Shown one piece after another: positions 17,462 through 26,888 of a stretch of DNA of 64,000 nt (position 1 is the stretch's first letter; every line of letters begins with the position of its first letter). The DNA is from Phycisphaerales bacterium (GTDB lineage Bacteria > Planctomycetota > Phycisphaerae > Phycisphaerales > UBA1924). The DNA lies in NCBI GenBank assembly GCA_016699835.1, contig CP064987.1:744001-808000 (forward strand), in the 5' to 3' direction. The notes below the pieces were generated by a model that worked only from the letters and a program-made list of their open reading frames with translations, was not told the origin of the DNA and did no database searches. Position numbers and translations under genes: made by a program.

Positions 17462-18598
17462 TCACTTCTGCTCCAACCACTTATCCCAGATCCCCTCAAA
17501 CTCCTTCACATTGTCCTTCGTGACGATCTGGAGATCAAAGTGGACGACCGGGCTCGCCGGGTCCTTTCCCTCGAGCAACTTCTCGACAGCGATTCGCACC
17601 GACTCATGCCCCCAGCCATAGCAGTCCTGCCCGATGAGCGCCTGCACCTCGCCCTTGGCCACATACGCGAGTTCCTCACGCAGCGTGTCCACCGACACCA
17701 CCTTCGCCCGTCCCGCAACACCCGTCAGCGCGTCCTTGGTGAACAGCGGCCACCCCCCCACCATCGCCCAACCGGCGATGTCCGGATTCGCCGTCTGCAC
17801 CTGCTGCACCGTCGCCGCCGCATCCGGCGCGGTCTCCTTGTGGTAGTACACGTCCTTGAGCGTGAACCCTTTGGCCTTGAGCGAGTCCAGTTCCTGCTTC
17901 ACGCCGCGGATGCGAGCCTGGAGGTTCGGCGCCGTCTGATTCCCGCCAAGGATCGCGATCGGCCCGCCCGTGTCGCCCATCGCCTTGGCGAGTTGCTTCA
18001 TGACCTCGCGTCCGCACGCCTCGTCGTCGATGCCGTAGTACGCGAACCGCTTGGACTTGGGGCTGTCCGAATCGAAGGTCACCACGAGCACGCCGCGATC
18101 CACAGCGCTGTCGATCGGCAGTTTCAGCACATCGCCATCGGTGCACGAGACCGAGATCGCGTCGACACCCTGCCCGACGAGTTGCTCGATGTACTGCCCC
18201 TGCTTCTGCGCATCCTCATTCGTCGGCGTCTGCCAGATCACATCGATCTTCACGCCATACTTCTTCGAGAGTTCCGCGCCCGCGGCCAGCGCCCCCGTCC
18301 GCGCCGCCTGGAAGACCGGATTCGACTGCGACTTCGCGATCACGCCGATCCGCAAGGGACGAACCTTTGGCGCGTCGCCCTTCACCGAGTCCGCCGTCAC
18401 GGCAGGCTTCGCCTCGCCCGGATTCGTCGCGGCGCCATGGCTCGGCGCCGACTCGCTCGTCTTGGGCGCAGAATCCACAGGCGGGTTCTTCTGCTCGCAC
18501 CCCTGCATTCCCAAAGACGCGAGCACGCCAAACGCCATCGCCGCGCCCACGCGCAACCAAGAGCCCACGCCACCCGATCGATTCACATGATGCTTCAT
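17462..18598 (-). CDS. Sugar ABC importer, substrate-binding lipoprotein (RbsB type)
   Basis: A 378-residue periplasmic-binding protein of the Peripla_BP_4 family. The start at 'MKHHVNRSGG' was chosen because AGGAG precedes it and it gives a lipoprotein signal with lipobox 'LGMQGC'. A Ser/Ala/Pro-rich linker of about 45 residues precedes the ligand-binding fold 'IGVIAKSQSNPVFQAARTGA', with 'QGVDAISVSC', 'VVTFDSDSP' and 'GGPIAILGG'. Acidic and aromatic residues in these loops suit a sugar ligand. It lies 114 bp after the permease gene and 50 bp before the ATPase gene. Confidence 0.92.
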   Translation of the reverse strand: MKHHVNRSGGVGSWLRVGAAMAFGVLASLGMQGCEQKNPPVDSAPKTSESAPSHGAATNPGEAKPAVTADSVKGDAPKVRPLRIGVIAKSQSNPVFQAARTGALAAGAELSKKYGVKIDVIWQTPTNEDAQKQGQYIEQLVGQGVDAISVSCTDGDVLKLPIDSAVDRGVLVVTFDSDSPKSKRFAYYGIDDEACGREVMKQLAKAMGDTGGPIAILGGNQTAPNLQARIRGVKQELDSLKAKGFTLKDVYYHKETAPDAAATVQQVQTANPDIAGWAMVGGWPLFTKDALTGVAGRAKVVSVDTLREELAYVAKGEVQALIGQDCYGWGHESVRIAVEKLLEGKDPASPVVHFDLQIVTKDNVKEFEGIWDKWLEQK

Positions 18599-18712
18599 GA
18601 CTTGCTCCTTGTTCTGGTTTCTCTGAGTAGTCTTCCCGATCTCAGTTTCGTTCGAACACTCAACGTCGGACATTCTCGCACAACCAGCCCGAATCACAAC
18701 GCTCTCTCGCGG

Positions 18713-19834
18713 CTACCGCCCCGTGGGCATCAGCCGCGTCTTCAACTGATCCAGCACCACCGCGATCACGATCGCCGCACCCATCACCACCTGCGTGTAG
18801 TTCGTGTCAATACTCAGTATGATCATCGCGTTGGTGATGAGTTGGATGAGCACCGCGCCCAGCACCGCCCCGAGCGCGCTCCCGCGCCCGCCCGAGAGCG
18901 ACGCCCCGCCGATCACGCTCGCCGCGATGACCGTCAACTCGTCCCCCGTCCCCGCGGCCGAGGTCGCCGCCCCGTAATACCCGATGTACACCGCCGCCGA
19001 CAGACCCGCGAGCGCCCCCATCACCGCGAAGACCAGGACCTTGACATACCCCACGCCGATCCCGGCATACTTCGCCGCCGTCTCGTTCCCGCCGATCGCG
19101 AACGTCTGCCGCCCGGGAACCGTCCGCGTCAGCACAAAGTGTCCCGCCATCGCGACTAATCCCATGATCACCACCGGCACGGGATACACCGCGAGCGATC
19201 CCTTCGCTCCGATCGTCAGCGGCAACTTCATGAACCCCGCAACAAACGACGTGGGCAGCCCGCTCACCGACTGCCCCTTGGTCATGATGAACGCCACGCC
19301 GCGCAACGCCGCCATCGTCCCCAGCGTGATGATGAACGGATGCACGCGCAGCCCCACCACCATCGCCCCGTTCGCCACGCCGCACGCCATCCCCGTCAGC
19401 ACGCACACGCCAAGTCCCACGGCGATCGACACCGCCGCACCGGCCCCGGCGTCACCAGCCCCCTGTTCCAACGCTCGCAACGCGATCGCCCCCACGATCG
19501 CGCTCACGGCATAGATCGACCCCACCGACAGATCGATCCCGCCCAGCACGATGATCGCCGTCATGCCCACGGCCATGATCGCCGTGTAACTCGCCTGCGT
19601 CGCCACCAGCACCAGATTCTGCGTGTTGAAGAACGCGTTGACGGTCGTCGTCACCCATTGCCCCGTCTCGGGATCCAGATGACGCGAGGGAATCGGGTGC
19701 GAGAAGATCGAGAGCGCAATCATCATCAGAACGATCACGAGGATCAGACCCGACTCCTGGGCCAGAAGCAGGCGACGCCACACTGGGTGCCCCCCGCTCT
19801 CAATCGCTCGTGTACCGCCGCCGCTCGATGACAC
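18713..19834 (-). CDS. Sugar ABC importer, permease (RbsC type)
   Basis: A 373-residue BPD_transp_2 family permease. The GTG start has GGGAGG 5 nt upstream. It shows the RbsC hallmarks 'TAIIVLGGIDLSVGSIYA', 'HPFIITLGTMAALRGVAF' and 'VIGGASLSGGRGSALGAVLGA', with eight to ten membrane segments and an unusual polar loop with 'SRHLDPETGQWVTT' after the first helix. It is the first gene of the importer operon; about 160 bp upstream separate it from the dehydrogenase gene on the same strand. Confidence 0.92.
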   Translation of the reverse strand: MSSSGGGTRAIESGGHPVWRRLLLAQESGLILVIVLMMIALSIFSHPIPSRHLDPETGQWVTTTVNAFFNTQNLVLVATQASYTAIMAVGMTAIIVLGGIDLSVGSIYAVSAIVGAIALRALEQGAGDAGAGAAVSIAVGLGVCVLTGMACGVANGAMVVGLRVHPFIITLGTMAALRGVAFIMTKGQSVSGLPTSFVAGFMKLPLTIGAKGSLAVYPVPVVIMGLVAMAGHFVLTRTVPGRQTFAIGGNETAAKYAGIGVGYVKVLVFAVMGALAGLSAAVYIGYYGAATSAAGTGDELTVIAASVIGGASLSGGRGSALGAVLGAVLIQLITNAMIILSIDTNYTQVVMGAAIVIAVVLDQLKTRLMPTGR

Positions 19835-19996
19835 GCCTACCTCCCAAAGTCACACGAAAGGTCCAAAGAATCCCACAGGTTCGGCGACTGCACCTCACAA
19901 GGCGCAGCAACCACCAATCCCCATGAAAACCTTGGGATTGACGGACCGTAGGTTAGTCGCTGTATTCGGTTCGTGCGACCCGGCCTGGCCTGCCGG

Positions 19997-20968
19997 TCAG
20001 CCGCCGACCTCGTGCTCGACCCGCCCCGATTCCTTGAAGATCCGAACGATTCGCACCACCTCGAGGGCGACCGCCATCTGGGCCTGGTCCGTGCTCGCCC
20101 CGCAGTGATGCGTCGAAACCACCCCCGGCAGTTTCACCGTCGCGTTCGACCACGCCCCTTCCGTCGCCGAGGGCTGGTCCTCGTACACATCCAGCCCCGC
20201 CCGGATCCCCTTCGATTGGATCGCCGACCGGAGTGCGGCCTCATCCACGATCGGCCCGCGGCTCGTGTTCACAAAGATCGCCCCGGGCTTCATGCACCCG
20301 AAGAACTCCGTGCCGAACAGGTGCTTCGTCGAATCCGCCAGCGGCAGATGCACACTCACCACGTCCGCCTGCTTCGCCAGCGCGTGCAGCGCCGGCGTGT
20401 CCGTCCCGCCAAACTCACACCCCAGCGCCCGCGCGTGCTGCTCGGTGATGCTCCGGCTCCACGCGATCACGCGCATGCCGAACGCCACGCCGCGCGTGAT
20501 GACCTCCTGCCCGATCGCGCCCACGCCGACGACCGCGAGCGTCGTCCCCTTGAGCCCCCGCGCCTTGGAGAACTCCTTCTTGTTCCATTTCCCCTCGCGG
20601 GCCGCCACGCACTGGTCCGGAATCCGCCGATCGCACGCGAGAATCAGCCCGAACGCCAACTCGGCGACGGCGACCGCGTTCATCCCCGGGCAGTTGCAGA
20701 CCTTGATCCCGCGAGACCGGGCCGCGGCGACATCGATGTTGTCCACGCCGCTCCCCGCGCGGACGATGACCCTCAGCCCCTTCGCCTCGGCCGTTACCCC
20801 CGCGGGGACTTTGGTCGAGCGGACCACGAGGATCTCGGGCGCGTGCTCGGTGATCGCTCCGGGGAGTTTCTCCGTCCCAAGGCCCGGGTGGTACTCGACC
20901 GTGGCGCCCAGCGCCTTGAGCCCCTCCAATCCCGCCGCCTCGAACTTGTCCGCTACCAAGACCTTCAT
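19997..20968 (-). CDS. D-3-phosphoglycerate dehydrogenase-like 2-hydroxyacid dehydrogenase
   Basis: A 323-residue NAD-dependent D-2-hydroxyacid dehydrogenase, most like the catalytic part of SerA, the first step of serine synthesis. The start 'MKVLVADKFE' has AGGAG upstream. The substrate Arg lies in 'VIVRAGSGVDNID', the nucleotide-binding loop is 'LAVVGVGAIGQEV', the catalytic Glu is in 'LDVYEDQP' and the catalytic His in 'STHHCGAST'. It lacks the ACT regulatory domain of long SerA proteins. A different D-2-hydroxyacid substrate is possible. Confidence 0.85.
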   Translation of the reverse strand: MKVLVADKFEAAGLEGLKALGATVEYHPGLGTEKLPGAITEHAPEILVVRSTKVPAGVTAEAKGLRVIVRAGSGVDNIDVAAARSRGIKVCNCPGMNAVAVAELAFGLILACDRRIPDQCVAAREGKWNKKEFSKARGLKGTTLAVVGVGAIGQEVITRGVAFGMRVIAWSRSITEQHARALGCEFGGTDTPALHALAKQADVVSVHLPLADSTKHLFGTEFFGCMKPGAIFVNTSRGPIVDEAALRSAIQSKGIRAGLDVYEDQPSATEGAWSNATVKLPGVVSTHHCGASTDQAQMAVALEVVRIVRIFKESGRVEHEVGG

Positions 20969-21105
20969 GCGCACGCTCCTTGTGCCCACGCGCCATCTCC
21001 AGATCGCGAGGCACACAGAGCGTACGAACGCCCGAGGACGTTCTCAAACCTCTGAAGTCATGAGAGACGCATGGAGACACAACGATTCGGGGGATCGCGC
21101 CGGCG

Positions 21106-22191
21106 TTACCAGTTCGACGTGTTGATCTCCGCCGCCTGCACGTCGATGCCCTTCAGCCCGCCGCGCGTCCAGCGGAGATAGCCAATGACGGACTCCCCGC
21201 CCACGCGAGTGCCATTGCGGAGTGGCGGCTCCCAGGCCTGCGGTTGATACGAGTAGACCGTCGGAGCCGTGCTCCGTGGCGATCGCACATTGAACCCGGG
21301 ATTGATCGAGTTGCCGACGCGATCGCCCGCGGGGCCCGTTGGAGTTCCCGTCTGGAAGATCGCCACGTGCCCGTCGAAGAAAAGCAGGGGCTGCTTCGCC
21401 TCGGGATACTCCATCGCCCACTCGCGCTTCCCGAAGTGCCGTGCCACAGCGTCGTACAGCACGACCTTCTGCGACGGATAGGCGACATCGCCCAGCCGGC
21501 GCCGCCCGAGCGTGTTCTGCCGATTCGGATCCGGCTGCGTGAGTTGGTACTGATAGTGTGTCGCCGCCTGAGCGAACGTGTTGCTCGTGCCGTCGCCTCG
21601 ATCCGGCGACATCGCCGCGGGCACAAACTGATACGACGAGGAATACGGCCATCGCCAGTTCTGAGAGTTTGTCCCTGCCGGCTGTGGTTGCGCCGTGTTC
21701 GTCCGAAACGCCGGCACGTTCCACCATCGCATCCGAGTCGAATCCTCCGGACACACCACCCACGGCGAGGGTAGATTGAAGTCCATGAAGTCCTGGAGCG
21801 CCAGGTGGTTGTACAGAATGTACGGGATCCAGTTCGTCGGCCACGGAATGTCGCTCCGTCCCGAGCGCCGACGCATGATGTCCGTCGCTTGCGCCGCCGC
21901 CGCGCGAAGGTCCTCGGCAAACAACCCCCCAGCAGGCCTCAGGTCGGCATACTGGCTCGTCGCATAGACCTTGCGGGTCCAACTGAACGACACGATCTTG
22001 TCCAGATACGTCGCCGCGTATCCCGATATGCCCGTCCCCAACTGATTCAAGTTGTTCTGGCACTTGAGCAATCGCGCCGACCGCTTCGCCTGCGCGAGCG
22101 CGGGCAACAGCAGCCCGATCAAAAGCGCGATAATCGCGATCACCACCAGCAACTCAATGAGCGTAAAGCCCCGACCGTGTCGTGCTCGCAT
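21106..22191 (-). CDS. Prepilin-type N-terminal cleavage/methylation protein (DUF1559-like)
   Basis: A 361-residue planctomycete pseudopilin-like protein. The start 'MRARHGRGFTLIELLVVI' gives the short basic leader and the G/F-T-L-I-E-L prepilin peptidase site with a 20-residue hydrophobic helix. After 'CQNNLNQLGTGISGYA' comes a large variable extracytoplasmic domain, and near the C-terminus 'LLFFDGHVAIFQ', the H-X9-DG-like motif typical of this group. These proteins occur in many copies per planctomycete genome; their role is unsettled. It lies upstream of, and on the same strand as, the dehydrogenase gene. Confidence 0.88.
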   Translation of the reverse strand: MRARHGRGFTLIELLVVIAIIALLIGLLLPALAQAKRSARLLKCQNNLNQLGTGISGYAATYLDKIVSFSWTRKVYATSQYADLRPAGGLFAEDLRAAAAQATDIMRRRSGRSDIPWPTNWIPYILYNHLALQDFMDFNLPSPWVVCPEDSTRMRWWNVPAFRTNTAQPQPAGTNSQNWRWPYSSSYQFVPAAMSPDRGDGTSNTFAQAATHYQYQLTQPDPNRQNTLGRRRLGDVAYPSQKVVLYDAVARHFGKREWAMEYPEAKQPLLFFDGHVAIFQTGTPTGPAGDRVGNSINPGFNVRSPRSTAPTVYSYQPQAWEPPLRNGTRVGGESVIGYLRWTRGGLKGIDVQAAEINTSNW

Positions 22192-22319
22192 ACAACCCCT
22201 GTTTCCGCGCCCCGACAGGCCATGAAAGCCCGTCGATAGAATCACCCCGGCGCATAGTCCAAACACACGATGACTCAATCGTACCAGACCGTTTCCGACA
22301 CCGCAACCCCAATCCAGAC

Positions 22320-23357
22320 ATGAACCACTTTCCGATCCAGAACCTCAGTCTGCCTCGATCTCGACTCCTTCTTTCCCTCGCGGCTTTGTGCTCGCTTCTC
22401 TTGCTCGCCTCGTGTGCAACCCAGCGCCCTATTCCCGGAACAGCACACGAAGCCATCCGCGGCACACAACCCGAATCGACACTCAACGCTCAAGGCCCGC
22501 GAATCCAGCCTTCGGTCACTTCCAGCAAGACCCCACTCGCCACCACGTCAAGCGGCGGCGTCATCACCCTCGCCGATATCCAGACCCAACTCCTCGAAGC
22601 CCAGGGCCGGGCCATCGCCGAAGAAGTCGCCCTCGATCGCGCCCTCGCCCGTGAACTCAAGGCCAAATCACTCACTATCCACGACCAGGACCTCGACCGC
22701 GAGGAGCAGGAACTCCTCCAGAACGTCGCGAGGGGCGCCCGCACCGACGCCGACGAGGCCCAGCGCCTCATCCTCCAGATCCGGCGCGAGAGAGGCCTCG
22801 GCCCCGCACGCTACCGCGCGCTCCTCCTCCGAAACGCCGCCCTCCGCGCCCTCGTCGCCCCCGAGATCGACATCACTCCCGCGGAAATCGAGCGAGAACA
22901 ATCGCTCCGGGCCTCCCCACGTGTCCGTGCGCGCGTCATCATCACCCGGACCCGTGAGCAGGCGAGTGACCTCCGTCGCCGTCTCGAATCCACGCCCACC
23001 GAGGAACGCGCAACTCGCTTTGCCGAACTCGCCGCCGCCTACTCCACCGACGCCTCGGCCACCAACGCCGGGCAACTCGAGCCCTTCGCCCTCGAAGACC
23101 CTGCCGTCCCTGCCGTGCTCCGCAATCTTCTCCAAGGCCTGAACCCGGGCGATCTGACACCTCTTTTCATCCTCGACTCGACCGTGGGATTTGCCCTCTT
23201 CGAGGGAACCAACCCCGCTCCAGCGGCCGCCCCTTCAACTGAGGACATCATCCGTGAGTTACGTACTAAATACGAACGGATCGCTATGGATCGATTGGCA
23301 AAGGATCTCTTGGCGGGCGAATACCTAAAATTTACCGATCTATCTATCCGGTGGTAG
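22320..23357 (+). CDS. SurA/parvulin-like peptidyl-prolyl isomerase lipoprotein
   Basis: A 345-residue lipoprotein: start at 'MNHFPIQNLS', lipobox 'LLLASC'. A SurA_N-like helical region ('ALARELKAKSLTIHDQDLDREEQELL') precedes a parvulin-type domain with 'ARVIITRTREQASDLRRRLE', 'FAELAAAYSTDASATNAGQL' and 'NLLQGLNPGDLTPLF'. It likely assists folding of exported proteins at the envelope. It is divergent from the prepilin gene with about 130 bp between. The final 100 bp and the 270 bp after it are less GC-rich than the surroundings, and I see no gene or clear terminator in that gap. Confidence 0.8.
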   Translation: MNHFPIQNLSLPRSRLLLSLAALCSLLLLASCATQRPIPGTAHEAIRGTQPESTLNAQGPRIQPSVTSSKTPLATTSSGGVITLADIQTQLLEAQGRAIAEEVALDRALARELKAKSLTIHDQDLDREEQELLQNVARGARTDADEAQRLILQIRRERGLGPARYRALLLRNAALRALVAPEIDITPAEIEREQSLRASPRVRARVIITRTREQASDLRRRLESTPTEERATRFAELAAAYSTDASATNAGQLEPFALEDPAVPAVLRNLLQGLNPGDLTPLFILDSTVGFALFEGTNPAPAAAPSTEDIIRELRTKYERIAMDRLAKDLLAGEYLKFTDLSIRW

Positions 23358-23629
23358 TCGGTCGGGGGAGACAGGGAATTCCTGATCAATACACAACTTG
23401 CCCCTGACGTAATCCTTGTAGTTTCGGCAACCTGCTTCTCTCGAACGTTCTTCACTGTGATGAGCCCCAACGAAGTGGGGACATGAGGCCCACTCCTCGG
23501 CGTCGCGGGCGGAATCACCGGACGCCGTAGCCGACAAGTCCTGCGGCATAAACACATGGCTCCTATGCCTTCCGCCTCGCACGACGCGGGTTATATCTAT
23601 TCGAGCTTTGGCGATGCAAGAACCCCCGG

Positions 23630-25171
23630 TCACGCGGTCGTATTCACGCGGCCCGTTGTGCCGTCGATCTTCGGAATCGTCAACGCGACGATGAATCCCA
23701 CGACCGACAACGCCGACCCAACGAAGAACGGCGCACCGGGGACCATGACATTACGTCCCGGGGTCGTGAAGTGCGCAAAAACCAGCCCGCCCAGGATCGG
23801 ACCAAAGACCGAGGCCAGTCCGATGACGCTGACAAACGCGCCCTGCACGCGTCCTTGTTCGCGCGGCCCAACCTGCCGGGTGATGAGCGCCTGCGAGGCC
23901 GGTTGCGAGACCGCCCCGATCGACGCGATCGCCACGAGGATGTAGATCATCCATCCTTGCGGCGCGAGGCCATAGCACAAGTACGCGAGGCTGGCGATCG
24001 CGACGCCCAGGAGCAGACTCCGCCGCTCGCCAAGGGCCGGGATGATCTTCCGGGCGAGCCCACCCTGCACCACCACGGCCCCGATCCCGACGACAAAGAG
24101 CGACAGCCCCACCTGCGTCGTGCTCCAGCCATACCGGAACTTGGTGTAGAGCACCCACGTCGCGTGCAGCCCGAACTGTGCGAGGTTGAGCAGCAGCGAG
24201 ACCAAGGCGATCCGTCGCACGCCGGGAAAGTCACGCAGATTCCGGATCGCCCCAAAGGGGTTGAGCCGCGAGAACGTGAGCGGGTGTTTGGCGCGATGCT
24301 CGGTCGCCAGCGACTCGGGGAGCACGAAGACGCCATAGACCACGCTCGCGAGCGTGACGATGCCCGCGACGACAAACGGAAGACGGATGCTGATATCGCC
24401 CAGTAAGCCGCCCGCGACCGGCCCGATCACGAATCCCAGGCCGAACGCCGCCCCGATCATCCCAAACGCCGCCGGGCGCTTCTCAATCGGCGTGACATCG
24501 GCGATATAGGCGTTGGCCACGGTGATGTTGGCCCCCGAGATCCCATTGAGCGTCCGCGCGATGAACAGGAACCACAGCGAAGGCGAGAGCGCCTGGACGA
24601 AGAAATCGATCGCCGAGCCGGCCAGCGAGAGCAGGATCACCGGCCGGCGACCGAACCGATCCGACAACGTCCCGAGCAACGGCCCAAAGATCAACTGCAT
24701 TGCCGCATACGACGCGCCGAGAAGCCCGACATACGGCGCGGCCCTGGACTCACGCGAGATCGCCTTGGGATCTCGCTCGTTCGAAGTCTCGGACGCGGCG
24801 GCCGTGGCAGGCTCGGACGATGGCTTGGAGTTCGCGCCCGAGCCAGGCGCGGCCGCCTCGACCCGCGACTTCACGTCGTCCTGGAGCATCGCGGCCTCGG
24901 CGATGAACGCGAGATCCTTCTCGGGCAGGAGCGCTTCCACAAGCCGCGGGGCCACGGGGATAATCAGCCCGATGCCGAGAGCGTCCAGCAGGATCGTCAC
25001 AAAGATAAAGATGGCCGCCGCTCGCCGATTCCGACCGGTCGGCGCGGACGCGCCACTCGCCGGCGTCTCCCCGGACGATGTCTCCGATGTTGGCTCCTGG
25101 CTCGACACGCACGCAGAAGGTAGGACGCCGAATCTCGATTCGTCCTGCGTGCATCCCCCGCGCATGGGCAT
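23630..25171 (-). CDS. MFS transporter, tetracycline-resistance/multidrug type
   Basis: A 513-residue major facilitator of the DHA1/TCR-Tet family. It has motif A 'GTLSDRFGRRPVILLS', 'RTLNGISGANITVANAYIAD' and 'GMIGAAFGLGFVIGPVAGG', with 12 predicted helices. The first loop, between helix 1 ('FVTILLDALGIGLIIPVAPRLV') and helix 2, carries an extra stretch of about 65 residues rich in Ser/Ala/Glu that normal family members lack. The start is uncertain: the first ATG gives a 45-residue polar leader and a GTG at 25108 would shorten it. It follows the acyl-CoA ligase gene by 6 bp. Substrate unknown. Confidence 0.88.
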   Translation of the reverse strand: MPMRGGCTQDESRFGVLPSACVSSQEPTSETSSGETPASGASAPTGRNRRAAAIFIFVTILLDALGIGLIIPVAPRLVEALLPEKDLAFIAEAAMLQDDVKSRVEAAAPGSGANSKPSSEPATAAASETSNERDPKAISRESRAAPYVGLLGASYAAMQLIFGPLLGTLSDRFGRRPVILLSLAGSAIDFFVQALSPSLWFLFIARTLNGISGANITVANAYIADVTPIEKRPAAFGMIGAAFGLGFVIGPVAGGLLGDISIRLPFVVAGIVTLASVVYGVFVLPESLATEHRAKHPLTFSRLNPFGAIRNLRDFPGVRRIALVSLLLNLAQFGLHATWVLYTKFRYGWSTTQVGLSLFVVGIGAVVVQGGLARKIIPALGERRSLLLGVAIASLAYLCYGLAPQGWMIYILVAIASIGAVSQPASQALITRQVGPREQGRVQGAFVSVIGLASVFGPILGGLVFAHFTTPGRNVMVPGAPFFVGSALSVVGFIVALTIPKIDGTTGRVNTTA

Positions 25172-25177
25172 TCGTCG

Positions 25178-26704
25178 CTATGCCGACGCCCCGTCCTTGA
25201 GTTCCGGACGGTTCTTGAGTTCCCGCCGCATGATCTTCCCCGTCGGGTTCTTGGGGAGTTCATCGAGTCTGATGACTCGGTCGGGCACCTTGTACCCCGC
25301 GAGCGACTGGCGGCACCACGATTGCAACTCACGCTCGTCGAACTCGCCCCCCTCGCGGATCTCGACAAAGGCGACGGGCAACTCGCCCCGCACGGGATCG
25401 TGCACACCGATCACGCCCGACGCGGCGACCGAGGCGTGCCTGTTGAGGACCTCCTCGATCTCGCGAGGGAAGACGTTCTCGCCGCCAACGATCATCATCT
25501 CCTTGAGGCGCCCGGTGATGTACAGGTGCCCGTCGAGATCGAATCGTCCGATGTCCCCCGTGCGGAAGAACCCATCGCTCGTGAAGGCGCCCGCCGATTC
25601 CGTCGGGAGTTTGTAATACCCCCGCATCACGTTCGGACCCATGATCTGCACCTCGCCGTCCTCGTTGGGGCCCAGCGGCTTCCCGGTGTTCACATCGACG
25701 ATCCGTTCCGTCACGCCCGGCAGCGCCATCCCCACGCTCCCGCGCTTGAAATCCTGGGGCCTGCACCAGTTCGAGACCGGGGCCGTTTCCGTCAACCCAT
25801 ACCCCTCGTTGAGCGTCACGCCGAACCGATCGCGCAGCCGTTCGAAGACACTCTGCGGGAGCGGCTCGCCACCCGAGACCACAAACCGCAGAGAGGCCCA
25901 GTCCTCGGGCGTGGCGTCCTTGGCGTTGGCGAGTGCCGCGTACATCGATGGGATCGCGATCAGCAGCGTGGGGCGATGCTCCCGTAGCGCCTTCACGATC
26001 TTCCCGGGCATGAACCGCGCGAGGTACACCACCTTGAACCCCAGCGAGAGGGGCAGGATCGTCAGCGCGGTCAGCCCGAACGTGTGGAACTGCGGCAGCA
26101 CGCCGAGAAAGACATGGTCGTCGCCATGCTTGATTCCGACCCATTCCACGATCTGGCGGACGTTGGCGACGATGTTCCCGTGCGTGAGCATCACGCCCTT
26201 GGGCTTCCCGCTGGTTCCGGATGTGTACAACAGAAGTGCGAGGTCGTCATCGTCCACCATCGCCGGCCAGCGCGCCTCGGGCACGCCCTCGAACTTCTGC
26301 TCGTCCAGACGCACGAGATTCGCAACCCTCGGCGTGAACTTCATGAAGTCCAGCATCGCCCCGACCGTCAGCACGACCTCCGTGCCGCAGTCGTCGATGA
26401 CATACTGCAACTCCTCGGGCTTGAGGAGATAGTTCAGCGGCACGACGGTTCGCCCGAGGATCCACGACGCGAGGGCCGCCATCGCGAACCCGGCGCCCGT
26501 GGGCATCAGCACGCCGACCGGGGCCCGCGGCTCGCCCGGATTCCCACCGCCTGTTGGCGACCCGCTCGTGCTCTCGATGAGCGCCGCGATGTGCAACGCC
26601 CCGCCCAGGACCTTCCCCGCCGAGTGCTCACCGCGATCGTCCACGATCGCCACCCGCCCGGGCGAGGAGAGCAGAGACTTCACGATGGGCCAATGGACGC
26701 TCAT
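25178..26704 (-). CDS. Acyl-CoA synthetase / AMP-dependent ligase
   Basis: A 508-residue ANL-superfamily enzyme that adenylates a carboxylic acid, probably a fatty acid, and transfers it to CoA. Start 'MSVHWPIVKSLL'. Core motifs are 'LLLYTSGTSGKPKGVMLTHGN' in two parts (LLLYTSGTSG, KPKGVMLTHGN), 'GYGLTETAPVSN', 'FRTGDIGRFDLDGHLYITGR' and the C-terminal catalytic Lys in 'NPTGKIMRREL'. Length is at the short end for long-chain ligases (about 500 to 560). It heads a two-gene set with the MFS transporter, so export of, or tolerance to, an acyl compound is one possible joint role, without direct evidence. Confidence 0.9.
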   Translation of the reverse strand: MSVHWPIVKSLLSSPGRVAIVDDRGEHSAGKVLGGALHIAALIESTSGSPTGGGNPGEPRAPVGVLMPTGAGFAMAALASWILGRTVVPLNYLLKPEELQYVIDDCGTEVVLTVGAMLDFMKFTPRVANLVRLDEQKFEGVPEARWPAMVDDDDLALLLYTSGTSGKPKGVMLTHGNIVANVRQIVEWVGIKHGDDHVFLGVLPQFHTFGLTALTILPLSLGFKVVYLARFMPGKIVKALREHRPTLLIAIPSMYAALANAKDATPEDWASLRFVVSGGEPLPQSVFERLRDRFGVTLNEGYGLTETAPVSNWCRPQDFKRGSVGMALPGVTERIVDVNTGKPLGPNEDGEVQIMGPNVMRGYYKLPTESAGAFTSDGFFRTGDIGRFDLDGHLYITGRLKEMMIVGGENVFPREIEEVLNRHASVAASGVIGVHDPVRGELPVAFVEIREGGEFDERELQSWCRQSLAGYKVPDRVIRLDELPKNPTGKIMRRELKNRPELKDGASA

Positions 26705-26888
26705 AGGTGTGTGTCGCCAACTTGGAATGGGTCGCCGTCGGATCGATCGTATCGCCCAGAGTGCCCCATGCGAGTGAAACACGAACAGCACCGGATCCGC
26801 TTCACGGAGCCGCGCGGGCGTGTCCTCCATCACTCTCGGCCCAGCCATTCGAGCACGCCGATATAGTTTCCCCAAAGGAGATCCATCC

